64,000 nucleotides of DNA from Bradyrhizobium sp. Rc3b (GTDB lineage Bacteria > Pseudomonadota > Alphaproteobacteria > Rhizobiales > Xanthobacteraceae). The position numbers and the translations under genes were made by a program. This document shows positions 53,383-61,928 of the stretch, one piece after another; positions within the stretch are counted from its first letter, which is position 1; each line of letters begins with the position of its first letter. Location of the stretch: positions 1 to 64,000 of the forward strand of contig NZ_FOUS01000018.1 of NCBI RefSeq assembly GCF_900114915.1, read 5' to 3'. The notes beneath the pieces were generated by a model. It was not told the origin of the DNA. It saw only the letters and a list, made by a program, of their open reading frames with translations, and did no database searches.

Positions 53383-54270
53383 TTAGCTGCCGCGATAGGT
53401 CGAATAGCTCCATGGCGTGACCAACAGCGGCACGTGATAGTGCCCCTCTGGCTCGCTGACGGCAAAGCGCAGCGGGATCTCGTCGAGGAACGGCGGATCC
53501 GACAGCGGCACGTTGCGCTCGGCGTAGTATCTGGCAACGCTGAATTTGAGCTCATAGCGGCCGATCGGCAGCGGACGGCCGCCGATCAGCGGTTGATCGG
53601 TGCGGCCGTCCGCATTGGTGACCGCGCGCGCGATTACACGGCTCTCGCCGAGGCTTGCGAGCTCCACGAGCTCGACCGGGATGCCGGACGCCGGCTTGCC
53701 GACGTGGTTGTCCAGCACATGGGTCGAGAGCCGGCCGTGCACCTTCAGCCTGTCGTCGGCCATGACGAGCTGATCCAGCCGCAGCGCGGAGATGCGGCCG
53801 ATCTCCTCGATCGCGCGCCGCGTCTCGGTCTTGGCGATATTGCGTAATCGCGTCTCGAAGTCGCGCAGCACGGAATCCCGGGTGTGACGACGCACGCAGA
53901 CGATATAGGGGAAACCGAACTTGTCCCGATAGGCGCTGTTGACGCGCTCGAACGCCGCGTATTCCGCATCCGACAACCGGTCGAGGCCGGCGCTGTTCTG
54001 CTCGTCGGTCGATTCCGCCGTCAGCCCCGCCGCGCGCTGGGTCTTGCTGGCGAGATCGGGATGCGCCCGGATCAGCGCCAGTTGGGCGTCGGGTTCGGCA
54101 CTCTGGATCGCCGCCATCAGCGCTGCGTGCAACTGGTTGACGCCCGCAAACGGCCGCTTGTCGGCGAGCTGCTCAGCGATCCACGGCGAATATTCGACGA
54201 CATTGGCGAGCGCCGCGACGAAATCGGCCTTGCTTGCGGCATTGAGATCGGCGAGCGAGATCTGCGACAT
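53383..54270 (-). CDS. Fused OHCU decarboxylase and 5-hydroxyisourate hydrolase (UraD-UraH)
   Basis: A 295-residue bifunctional protein. Residues 1-165 are OHCU decarboxylase (UraD: RAHPDLASKTQ, FGFPYIVCVRRH). Residues about 178-295 are transthyretin-like 5-hydroxyisourate hydrolase (UraH: LSTHVLDNHVGKPASGIPVE, C-terminal YSTYRGS). Together they turn 5-hydroxyisourate into S-allantoin. It is the last gene of an operon with DUF3830 and puuE, 6 bases after the puuE stop. Confidence 0.93.
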   Translation of the reverse strand: MSQISLADLNAASKADFVAALANVVEYSPWIAEQLADKRPFAGVNQLHAALMAAIQSAEPDAQLALIRAHPDLASKTQRAAGLTAESTDEQNSAGLDRLSDAEYAAFERVNSAYRDKFGFPYIVCVRRHTRDSVLRDFETRLRNIAKTETRRAIEEIGRISALRLDQLVMADDRLKVHGRLSTHVLDNHVGKPASGIPVELVELASLGESRVIARAVTNADGRTDQPLIGGRPLPIGRYELKFSVARYYAERNVPLSDPPFLDEIPLRFAVSEPEGHYHVPLLVTPWSYSTYRGS

Positions 54271-54276
54271 CGTCCT

Positions 54277-55212
54277 TCAACCGATCTCGAATGCGTCGGC
54301 CGCAAGATGAGCATGCTTGTCGTGCCAGTGCTGGGCGATCTGCAAACGCGTCGGCACCCAGACACGCTCGTGCTTGCCGATATAATCGAGGAAGCGCATC
54401 AGGCCCGCAGCGCGGCCGGGTCGGCCGGCGAGACGGCAGTGCAGACCTACCGACATCATCTTCGGCGCGGTTTCGCCCTCCGCATAGAGCACGTCGAAGG
54501 CGTCCTTCAGATAGGTGAAGAACTGCTCGCCCTCGGCAAAGCCTTGCGGGTTGATGAAGCGCATGTCGTTGGCGTCTAGCGTATAGGGAATGATGAGCTG
54601 CTTGCCGCCCGCGCTCTTGACCCAATAGGGCAGATCGTCGGCATAGGAGTCGCAGAGATAGAGGAAGCCGCCCTCCTCCATCAGCAAACGGTTGGTGTTG
54701 ATCGAGGACCGCCCGGTGTACCAACCGAGCGGCCGCGATCCGGTGGCCTCAGTGTGGACGCGGATCGCTTCCGCGATCTCGGCGCGCTCCTGCGCCTCGG
54801 TCATGTCCTTGTGCTCGATCCATTTCAGGCTGTGGCTGGCGATATCCCAGCCCGCTTCCTTCATGGCGGCGACGATTTCGGGGTTGCGCTTCAGCGCGGT
54901 GGCGACACCGAACACGGTGGTCGGCCAGTTGCGTGCGGTGAACATCCGCCACAGCCGCCAGAAGCCGGCGCGCGAGCCATATTCGAACATCGATTCGATA
55001 TTGGCGTGGCGCTGGCCCGGCCAGGGCTGCGCGCCGAGCACGTCGGACAGGAACGCTTCCGAGGCGCGGTCGCCGTGCAGGATGTTGTTCTCGCCGCCTT
55101 CCTCGAAATTGACGACGAACTGCACCGCGACCCGCGCGTTGCCGGGCCACTCGGGGTGCGGCGGGTTGCGGCCGTAACCGCGGAGATCGCGCGGGTAGCG
55201 TGTGTCAGCCAC
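54277..55212 (-). CDS. puuE: Allantoinase PuuE (polysaccharide-deacetylase fold)
   Basis: A 311-residue enzyme of the NodB-like family: FVVNFEEGGENNILHGDRAS, SHSLKWIEHKDM and GWYTGRSSINTNRLLME are PuuE signatures. It hydrolyses allantoin to allantoate, distinct from the metal-dependent AllB. The GTG start follows the DUF3830 stop directly (TGAGTG), showing translational coupling. Confidence 0.93.
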   Translation of the reverse strand: MADTRYPRDLRGYGRNPPHPEWPGNARVAVQFVVNFEEGGENNILHGDRASEAFLSDVLGAQPWPGQRHANIESMFEYGSRAGFWRLWRMFTARNWPTTVFGVATALKRNPEIVAAMKEAGWDIASHSLKWIEHKDMTEAQERAEIAEAIRVHTEATGSRPLGWYTGRSSINTNRLLMEEGGFLYLCDSYADDLPYWVKSAGGKQLIIPYTLDANDMRFINPQGFAEGEQFFTYLKDAFDVLYAEGETAPKMMSVGLHCRLAGRPGRAAGLMRFLDYIGKHERVWVPTRLQIAQHWHDKHAHLAADAFEIG

Positions 55213-55626
55213 TCAGACTTCCTCGAAGCGGATCGGCAGCGCGCCCTTCCACAGCACGCTCTTGCCCAGCGTCGCCAGATTCTCCAGGCCCGAGGTCAGC
55301 GTGATGAAGTGGTTGCCGGCGAGCTGGCCCATCTTGCTGGCGAAATGCACGCCGCCATAGGCCAGCAGGATCTCGGTCTCGCTGATGCCGCCGGGATAGA
55401 GGATGATCTGGCCCGGCGCGGGATAGCTGGTGTGGTTCTCGTAGCCGACGCCGAAATCGAGATCGCCGAGCGGCATCCACACGCCTTCGCCGCTCCAGCG
55501 CACATGGATGATGTGGCTTTCGAACGGCAGTGCCTTGCGGAAGGCGGCGACGGTCTTGGGTGCCAGTTGCTCCTCGAAACGGGCATCGAAGGTGAAGTCG
55601 CCGGCACGGATAACGAGTTTGCTCAT
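55213..55626 (-). CDS. DUF3830 cyclophilin-like protein, first gene of the ureide operon
   Basis: A 137-residue protein matching DUF3830: MSKLVIRAGDFTFDARFEEQ and HIIHVRWSGEGVWMPLGDLD, with a DFGVGYENHTSYPAPGQIIL core and cyclophilin-like beta pattern. Function unknown. It heads the operon DUF3830-puuE-uraD/uraH, its stop abutting the puuE start, so a role in ureide handling (lyase, isomerase or binding protein) is plausible. GAGAGATGAG precedes the ATG. Confidence 0.88.
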   Translation of the reverse strand: MSKLVIRAGDFTFDARFEEQLAPKTVAAFRKALPFESHIIHVRWSGEGVWMPLGDLDFGVGYENHTSYPAPGQIILYPGGISETEILLAYGGVHFASKMGQLAGNHFITLTSGLENLATLGKSVLWKGALPIRFEEV

Positions 55627-55716
55627 CTCATCTCTCTGGATCGGGGCCGGTGGCCCCACGGATAATTTTCAAGCAAAGAGCACTCCCGACAGTTTCGCGC
55701 AAGGGGCGCGGACGCA

Positions 55717-55995
55717 TCACCTGCGGTCGTAGGACCAGCCGAAAATGCCGCTCCGCCGCGTCTCCGGTTCCGGCTCGGCGGCCGGCGGAGGGGCTTCCTT
55801 CAGTTCCGCCCGCGGCGTCGGAGGCGGTGCCGGCAGGGTCTCGCATTTCATGGAGTAGACCAGCTTGCCGTCTGAGGTACGCCCGATCGGGGCACAGGGA
55901 TCGGGATGTCCGGCCGCGGTCTTCGGCGCCAACTTGACTTGCGCGGCCGCCGGTGACGCCAGCAGCAGCAGGACCAGCAGATATCTCGACATCAT
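55717..55995 (-). CDS. Small exported Pro-rich protein
   Basis: A 92-residue protein with a signal peptide (MMSRYLLVLLLLASPAAAQ), two cysteines in the mature part (DPCAPIGRTSDGKLVYSMKC) and a Pro/Glu-rich tail. Seems secreted with one disulphide; function unknown. Confidence 0.65.
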   Translation of the reverse strand: MMSRYLLVLLLLASPAAAQVKLAPKTAAGHPDPCAPIGRTSDGKLVYSMKCETLPAPPPTPRAELKEAPPPAAEPEPETRRSGIFGWSYDRR

Positions 55996-56316
55996 TGTCG
56001 CCTGAAAGCTCGATTGGCCATTGAACCGGATTGAGGCGGGCAAGTCCATCGGCGCCGGAGGGCGCGATTGCCGAATATTTAGCCGTGTCCCGGACAAGCC
56101 GCAGCGCTTCTTGCCGCTGCTGCGCATAGCTCGGATCCAGATGGCGACACGGTACGACGCGGATGGATGGGCCCCGGCTCTGCAGCGCACCGCACCGGAC
56201 GATGCTTCGCATCGCCGGGGACGCCGCGCTGCGTCCGGGGCATGAGAGCGGAGTGAGGCGCACGCTGTCTCCACATGTCATTGCGATGCTCCAGTGCATA
56301 TCCCAGCGGCGGTGCC

Positions 56317-56406
56317 GTAGGGTGGGCAAAGGCGCACTTGCGCCGTGCCCACGATCTCCGTCCATAAGCGACAAGGCGTGGGCACGCTGCGCTTTGCCCA
56401 CCCTAC
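56317..56406. repeat. Dispersed palindromic repeat, copy 2
   Basis: Same GTAGGGTGGGCAAAGGCGC...CTTTGCCCACCCTAC element as at 41673-41764, with a few differences in the centre. Confidence 0.85.
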
Positions 56407-57105
56407 GAGATCGAGATTGTGGCACGCAGCTCGGCTCGCAGACACGCCTTCGCGGCCTCGCGGCGCATTCGCCCGAGCTTTGCTTGGTCTCGCAACCCTC
56501 TCATCCAAGAGGGCGCAGGGAAGGCCGGGTGCTGGCTCGCACCCGCGGTCTGCTGCGCGAAGAGCGCACGCGCAAAGGAGACCGCACAGCAGCATACAGG
56601 TGTGGCCGATCACTCGGCCTTCCCTGCGCGATGGCTGGACGGCTTATGCCGTGATCTCCCGGGAGCCGACCATTCCTTCTGGCCTCCCTCGCCCCGCGAA
56701 TTTGGATGATGCAGTCTGCCCGGTTGGGCTCGCTCGCACCTTCGCAAGGACTTGACCGTGGCAACGACGGCCAGGACCACACGGTTTTGCCGTACGCACG
56801 GCCCGCCATTTCGCCGCAGTTTTCCCGAGCCCTGTCGACGAAGCCGGAAACTTACAGACGAGACGAAGCCTTGCAGCGCCGTCGTCCGCACGAAGCCTCG
56901 GGCTCACAGGGACTACCCGCCCTGCCCGCGCCTCTCGTGCCGACGCTGCCGCGTCCACCGCAAGCCCGGCTCGCGACAGTGACGACACATGATCGCCCCT
57001 CTTGGGTGAGCCGGGATGAGCAACACATACGCCGAAACCGAATTTCGGTAAAGTGGAATATTTTTAGCGAAGCGGATTGACAGAGGGCGACACAGGCTCG
57101 GTCGC
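56407..57105. repeat. Repeat-derived region without genuine genes
   Basis: Six-frame ORFs here encode strings such as RNPLIQEGAGKAGCWL and PGADHSFWPPSPREFG that I recognise from spurious ORFs in Bradyrhizobium-like genomes; the DNA itself is a dispersed intergenic repeat. No real gene recognised. Confidence 0.6.
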
Positions 57106-57227
57106 GTAGCCCGGATGGAGCGCCAGCGTAATCCGGGACGGTGCGAGATGCCGGGCGGGCGGACCCGGATTGCGCTTCCGCCGTCGCTCTTCGAGCTATG
57201 GCGGACAAGTCGCTCCATCCGGGCTAC
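57106..57227. repeat. 122-bp inverted-repeat element
   Basis: GTAGCCCGGATGGAGCG at the left end and CGCTCCATCCGGGCTAC at the right end are perfect 17-bp inverted copies. A short non-autonomous repeat. Confidence 0.85.
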
Positions 57228-57244
57228 GAGCGTACCGACGCATC

Positions 57245-57275
57245 AAAAAAGGGCGGCACAAAGTACCGCCCTTTT
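57245..57275 (-). terminator. Rho-independent terminator of the Gly/Tyr-rich gene
   Basis: GGGCGG/CCGCCC stem flanked by A- and T-runs; on the minus strand it ends in six Ts, 38 bases after the 57313 gene stop. Confidence 0.85.
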
Positions 57276-57312
57276 CGCGCAGCCCAATCCGGGCCGCGTT
57301 GAAAACAGCCGC

Positions 57313-57714
57313 TCAGTAGCCCGGATCGTAATAGAACGGACTGCCGCCGCCGTAATAGCCTTGACCGCCATAATAGCCCGGACCGCCGTAGTAGGGACGC
57401 GAACCATAATAATAGCGGTTCTCGTAGTAGTCGCGGCGGCGCTGCTCGGCGATCACCCCGCCGATGATCCCCGCCGCGGCGCCCATGAAGGCGAGGCCTG
57501 CGGCGTTCGACCCGCGCCGATAATAGTGGCGCCGCCGGGCGCTGAAATCGGTGACGTCGGAGGAGCCCTGCCCTGCCGTGACGGGCTTTCCAGACACCGC
57601 CCCGGGGGACGCCGCAGCCGAGGGCGATGCGGAGGTTGCGACCAATGCCAGGCTTGCGAACGCGGCCAGCACCATGTTGCGGCCGGCTGCGGAAATCATG
57701 GGTCTCACAGTCAT
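57313..57714 (-). CDS. Exported Gly/Tyr-rich protein
   Basis: A 133-residue protein: signal region (MVLAAFASLALVATSASPSA), a central hydrophobic segment (AAGLAFMGAAAGIIGGVIAE) that may be a membrane helix, and a C-terminal Tyr/Gly repeat (GGPGYYGGQGYYGGGSPF). Looks like a cell-envelope protein; function unknown. Confidence 0.75.
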   Translation of the reverse strand: MTVRPMISAAGRNMVLAAFASLALVATSASPSAAASPGAVSGKPVTAGQGSSDVTDFSARRRHYYRRGSNAAGLAFMGAAAGIIGGVIAEQRRRDYYENRYYYGSRPYYGGPGYYGGQGYYGGGSPFYYDPGY

Positions 57715-57966
57715 TTTGACCTTCCTATAATCTTGCCGATGCTCTTGCCAAACGTAGGGATGTGCAAACCGGATTCAATGCGCAAACCGTTGAGATGGTT
57801 TCATGTTCGCGGCAATCTGCCACGCTTTGAACGATTGTAAACCGAACGACCAACTCGCAGCTTGAACCATCGAACCTGAGCGGATAATGAACAGCCGCGC
57901 CGTTTTTCGGTCGCCGTAAGCGTTTCACGTGAACCAACGCATCAACCGATGCCGTCGGGATCGATG

Positions 57967-58275
57967 CCATTTGCAGGGTTCAACGTGATCGACGCGTCCT
58001 TTTCCAAGAGAAATCAGTTGATTGTGGTTCGCAAACTGCCGGCGCGCTATGCGCCGATCGTGATGCCGTTCGTGCTGTCCATCCTCATGACGGCCGTGGT
58101 GTCGGTCATTTCGACGCTCCGGAGCTTAGGGGCGACACCGGCGTTCCTCGCGACCTGGCCGGGCGCCTGGGCGCTGTCCTGGCTGGTCGCCTTTCCGACG
58201 CTGCTGGTGGTGCTGCCGATGGTGCGGCGGATCGTGACGCTCCTCGTCGCAGCCCCGCCTCAACCAGGCCGATAG
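57967..58275 (+). CDS. DUF2798 family membrane protein
   Basis: A 102-residue protein with two membrane helices, RYAPIVMPFVLSILMTAVVS and WLVAFPTLLVVLPMVRRIV, which match DUF2798. Start ambiguous (ATG 57949 or 57967). Function unknown. Tail-to-tail with the ClC gene. Confidence 0.78.
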   Translation, partial: PFAGFNVIDASFSKRNQLIVVRKLPARYAPIVMPFVLSILMTAVVSVISTLRSLGATPAFLATWPGAWALSWLVAFPTLLVVLPMVRRIVTLLVAAPPQPGR

Positions 58276-58282
58276 AAGGCGC

Positions 58283-60070
58283 CTACGACAGCGCCCCAAG
58301 CACGCCGCGCGTCGCCTTGTCGATCTCCTCGACATAGCGGCGGCGGGCGAAGTTTTCGGTGAGGAAGCCGACCACCTTGCGGCTGTCGGTGGAATCCACC
58401 ACCGCCAGCATCTCGGCTTCGGCCTCGTCGAACACCGCCATCGCCGACTTCACGTTCATTTCCGGGATCAGCACGATGTCGATCAGGCGGGCGAGCTCGA
58501 TCACCTGGATGTCGTCGGCGATGGTGTCGAGGTCGCTGGAGAACAGGTCCGGCAGCAGGACCAGGCCTACATATTCGTCGGAATTGTTGACGATGACGAT
58601 ACCGGGCCGCGATCCCAGCGCGAACTCGCGGCGGACCGCGGCGATCGTCGTGGTCGAGGGCACCTTGCCGACGTCGGAGCGCATCAGCCGCTCGACGGTG
58701 AGATTGCGCAGCCAGCCGACGTCGTTGGCGCTGCGGATGGTCTCGCCGCGCAGATGCAGGCGCCAGGTCGAGAAGGAGTGGCCGAACATGAAGCGGACGC
58801 AGATCGAGGTGACGATGCAGCCGGCGAGCACCACGGCGGTGACGTCGACGTTGCGGGTCATCTCGAGCACCAGGAACGACATGGTCAGGGGGCCGCCGAC
58901 GATGGCGACACCGAGCGTCGCCATGCCCGTCAGCATCGCTACCAGCGGATCGATCGCGAAGTTCGGGCTGATCAAGAGCAGCACCGCGGCAAAGAACTTT
59001 CCGATCAGGCTGCCGACGAACAGCGAGGCGAAGAACAGACCGCCGCGGAAGCCGGAGGCGAGCGAGACCAGGCAGGCCGTCACCTTCAGGGCGATGATCA
59101 GCGCGATCAGGCCGATCGTCATGTCGTGAAAGAGATCGAGCACCATGGCGCCATGGCCGGCCGCCAGCACCTGCGGCGTCACGATGGCAAAGCCGCCGAC
59201 GATGAGGCCGCCGATCACCGGCCGGAGCCAGATCGGCAGCCAGGCGAACAGACGCTCGAACATCGGCGAGGAGCGCATCACGGCGATGCCGACGCCGCTG
59301 GTGATCAGCGCAAGTCCGATCAGGGCCAGATATTGCTCGACGCCGACGGCGCTGACCTTGGGTATCTCCAGCGAGTATGGCGCGCCGCCGAGCCATTGCG
59401 CGGTCAGCGCGCCGGCGAGCGAAGCTGCCAGGATCGGGGCGGCGCTGCCGACCGAATAGACGCCGACGATCAACTCACAGGCATAGAAGGCCCCGGTGAT
59501 CGGCGCGCCGAACGCCGCCGCGATCGCAGCCGCCGCGCCGCAGCCGACCATCAGGCGAAGATCGTTGCGGCGCAGATTGAAGAACTTGCCGAACAGCGAG
59601 GCGATCCCCGAGCCGATCTGGGTATAGCCCGCCTCGAGGCCGACCGAGGCGCCGCAGCCGTTGGAGATGAGCGTCTGGCTCGACACGATGACGCTGTCCC
59701 GCATCGACAGATTGCCGCCGCGCAGCGCGTTCGCCTCGATCGGATCGACCGCATTCGAAATCTTCATCCGACGCCGCGACCACTCCATGATGCCAAGCGA
59801 AAGCCCACCCAGCGCCGGCGCGATCAGTGCCGCCCACGGGCTGACGCTCGCGTGGGCCGACAAGTGGACATCGACGGGAATTCCATAGATCACCACGTGC
59901 GCGATCTGCGCGATATGCGCCATCAGCGTCACCACCGCGCCGGCCAGCGTGCCGATCACCAGCGCCAGCGGGATCAGGTAGAACTCGTTGCTGCGCAAGA
60001 GGGCACGCAGCCGAACCATGGTGCGGTTCGTCCCCTTGCGATCCACGAGATGCCTGATCCGCACGAACAC
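58283..60070 (-). CDS. ClC-family chloride channel/antiporter with CBS region
   Basis: A 595-residue protein: about ten or more membrane helices with ClC motifs (SNGCGASVGLEAGYTQIGSG, GAPITGAFYACELIVG, GFRGGLFFASLF) and a cytosolic C-terminal CBS pair (LMRSDVGKVPSTTTIAAVRR, MAVVDSTDSRKVVGF-like). The gating Glu (in VGLEAG) and an internal Glu (in ACELIVG) are both present, fitting a chloride/proton exchanger. It starts 12 bases after the aldolase stop, so the two form an operon. Confidence 0.92.
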   Translation of the reverse strand: MFVRIRHLVDRKGTNRTMVRLRALLRSNEFYLIPLALVIGTLAGAVVTLMAHIAQIAHVVIYGIPVDVHLSAHASVSPWAALIAPALGGLSLGIMEWSRRRMKISNAVDPIEANALRGGNLSMRDSVIVSSQTLISNGCGASVGLEAGYTQIGSGIASLFGKFFNLRRNDLRLMVGCGAAAAIAAAFGAPITGAFYACELIVGVYSVGSAAPILAASLAGALTAQWLGGAPYSLEIPKVSAVGVEQYLALIGLALITSGVGIAVMRSSPMFERLFAWLPIWLRPVIGGLIVGGFAIVTPQVLAAGHGAMVLDLFHDMTIGLIALIIALKVTACLVSLASGFRGGLFFASLFVGSLIGKFFAAVLLLISPNFAIDPLVAMLTGMATLGVAIVGGPLTMSFLVLEMTRNVDVTAVVLAGCIVTSICVRFMFGHSFSTWRLHLRGETIRSANDVGWLRNLTVERLMRSDVGKVPSTTTIAAVRREFALGSRPGIVIVNNSDEYVGLVLLPDLFSSDLDTIADDIQVIELARLIDIVLIPEMNVKSAMAVFDEAEAEMLAVVDSTDSRKVVGFLTENFARRRYVEEIDKATRGVLGALS

Positions 60071-60082
60071 CTTCTGCCTGCC

Positions 60083-60736
60083 CTACCCTTCCGACAGGCC
60101 GTAGCCGGCCATGCGCTGGCGGACCCGCTCGATCTCGGCGCTGGGAAGCAGCGGCGGCTGTCCGATCTGGAGGCAACCGTGATATTGCCGCGCCAGCGTT
60201 TCCACCTCGACGGCGAGCCACATCGCCTTGTCCAGCGTCTTGCCGATCGCGATCATGCCGTGATGGTCCAGCAGGCAGGCAAGCCGCCCCTCCAGCGCCT
60301 GCACCGCATGTTCGGACAGCTCCACGGTTCCGAACGTCGCATAGGGCGCGCAGCGGATGCTGTCGCCGCCGGCCGCCGCGATCATGTAGTGCACCGGCGG
60401 AATCTCCATGCCCATGATCGCCAGGATGGTGCAATAGGTCGGATGGGCGTGCACTACGGCGTTGACGTCACCCCGTGACTTCAGGATGTCGCGATGAAAG
60501 CGCCATTCGCTCGACGGCTTCTGATCGGGCGCATGTGTGCCGTCCATGGCCATGAAGACGATCTGGTCCGGCGTCATCGCCTCATAGGGCACGCTGGTCG
60601 GCGTGACCAGGAGACCGTCCACATGCCGGACAGAGATGTTGCCCGAGGTGCCCTGGTTGATGCCGAGCGCGTTCATGCGCCGGCAGGCGTCGATGATGGC
60701 CTGTCTCTTGGCGAACTCTTCCGCTGTCGTCGACAT
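60083..60736 (-). CDS. Class II aldolase/adducin family protein
   Basis: A 217-residue zinc enzyme like L-fuculose-phosphate aldolase: LGINQGTSGNISVRHVDGLL, SSEWRFHRDIL (catalytic Glu), VVHAHPTYCTILA and LDHHGMIAIG supply the metal-binding histidines. It probably cleaves a phosphorylated sugar acid or deoxysugar; the substrate is unknown. Cotranscribed with the ClC gene. Confidence 0.9.
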   Translation of the reverse strand: MSTTAEEFAKRQAIIDACRRMNALGINQGTSGNISVRHVDGLLVTPTSVPYEAMTPDQIVFMAMDGTHAPDQKPSSEWRFHRDILKSRGDVNAVVHAHPTYCTILAIMGMEIPPVHYMIAAAGGDSIRCAPYATFGTVELSEHAVQALEGRLACLLDHHGMIAIGKTLDKAMWLAVEVETLARQYHGCLQIGQPPLLPSAEIERVRQRMAGYGLSEG

Positions 60737-60893
60737 CCCGATTTCCTGACGATGGGCTTGTTAGACCGGGAGTACGTCAAAGCAATACGGCAGTGCAAGC
60801 GAAAGCGGCCCGGATCCGGTGCCACCTTGTCGCCCCTCCTGCCAGACCACGAAATCGACGGCAAAATCAACGAATTCACAGATTGTCGCAGCC

Positions 60894-61520
60894 CTATGAC
60901 AGGCTCAAGCGGACGGCCGCAATCCCGTTGATCACGAACTGCACGGAATAGGCCGCGAGCAGCATGCCGAGGACGCGCGACAGCACCGCATTTCCGGTGC
61001 GTCCGAGGGTCGTCGCGATCAGGTGTGCCGAGACGAAGCACAGCATGCAGAGCAGGCAGACCGAGAGGACGACCGCGATGATCACCGCGAGTCTCGCCCC
61101 ATAGCCGGCATCGCCCGAAAGCAGCAGCGTGGTCGCAATCGCGCCGGGGCCGGCCATCATGGGGATGGCCAGGGGAAACACCGCGACATCGGAGGCGTGC
61201 TCGGACGTCGCCTTGTCGGCCTCGCGGGCCTCGCGATGCGGACGATCGCCGAAGATCATCTGGTAGGACACGCCGAACAGCAGCAGCCCGCCGGCGATCT
61301 GGAAGGTGGGGATCCCGATCCCGAGCTGGCGCAGCAGCCAGTTTCCGACCAGCGCGATCACCACCAGGATCGAGGCCGCGATCAGCGGCGCGCGCAGCGC
61401 GATGGTTCGTTTGACCTTGTCGGGCATGCCCCCTGTCGCGGCCAGGAAGGCCGGCGCAAGGCCGACCGGGTCGACCACCAGCAGCAGCGTCACGAAGGCG
61501 GACAGGGCGAAGTCGAGCAT
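60894..61520 (-). CDS. marC: MarC family membrane protein
   Basis: A 208-residue inner-membrane protein with six helices; LLVVDPVGLAPAFLAATGGM, FPLAIPMMAGPGAIATTLLL and GRTGNAVLSRVLGMLLAAYS are MarC/UPF0056 motifs. Despite the name its role in drug resistance is unproven. ATG 61520 fits the family start. Confidence 0.92.
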   Translation of the reverse strand: MLDFALSAFVTLLLVVDPVGLAPAFLAATGGMPDKVKRTIALRAPLIAASILVVIALVGNWLLRQLGIGIPTFQIAGGLLLFGVSYQMIFGDRPHREAREADKATSEHASDVAVFPLAIPMMAGPGAIATTLLLSGDAGYGARLAVIIAVVLSVCLLCMLCFVSAHLIATTLGRTGNAVLSRVLGMLLAAYSVQFVINGIAAVRLSLS

Positions 61521-61608
61521 GTGTCGGTGGGATCCTTGGACGCTGGAACGATGGCTGCCGGGCTGACTTAGCCCAGCAAAGCCGCTTTGGAAATCACTGG
61601 AGGCGACA

Positions 61609-61815
61609 ATGAGCGACAGTGGAATCGGAATGCTTCTCGGCCAGCTCTCGGCCAACCTGCTCTGGCTCTGGTTCATCGGAGCCTTCGTGCTCGGCGGGGT
61701 CCTCGTCTATGGCGTGATGAAGGCCGGCCACCTCAGGCGCAGCGAGCGGGCGCAGCTCGATCGCAATACCGAGGCACGGCAGCGCCAGGAAGATCCCTAC
61801 AAGCGCCCGACCTGA
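61609..61815 (+). CDS. Small single-pass membrane protein
   Basis: A 68-residue protein with one hydrophobic helix (LLWLWFIGAFVLGGVLVYGV) and a basic cytosolic tail rich in Arg/Gln. GGAGG upstream. Function unknown. Confidence 0.75.
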   Translation: MSDSGIGMLLGQLSANLLWLWFIGAFVLGGVLVYGVMKAGHLRRSERAQLDRNTEARQRQEDPYKRPT

Positions 61816-61928
61816 ACGGTTGCCGCGCGCGCCGGTTGCAGTTTGGAACTTTCGTTCTCCAACCGGCTTTGAACGCCTGAGGATTGGGGAAGGAGATGCC
61901 TTCCCGTGTCACCTCAAGAGGAGGACAT

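Noticed and set aside
56419..57208. Several ORFs of 90-160 codons on both strands
   Set aside because: They match known spurious translations of a dispersed repeat and lack ribosome-binding sites.
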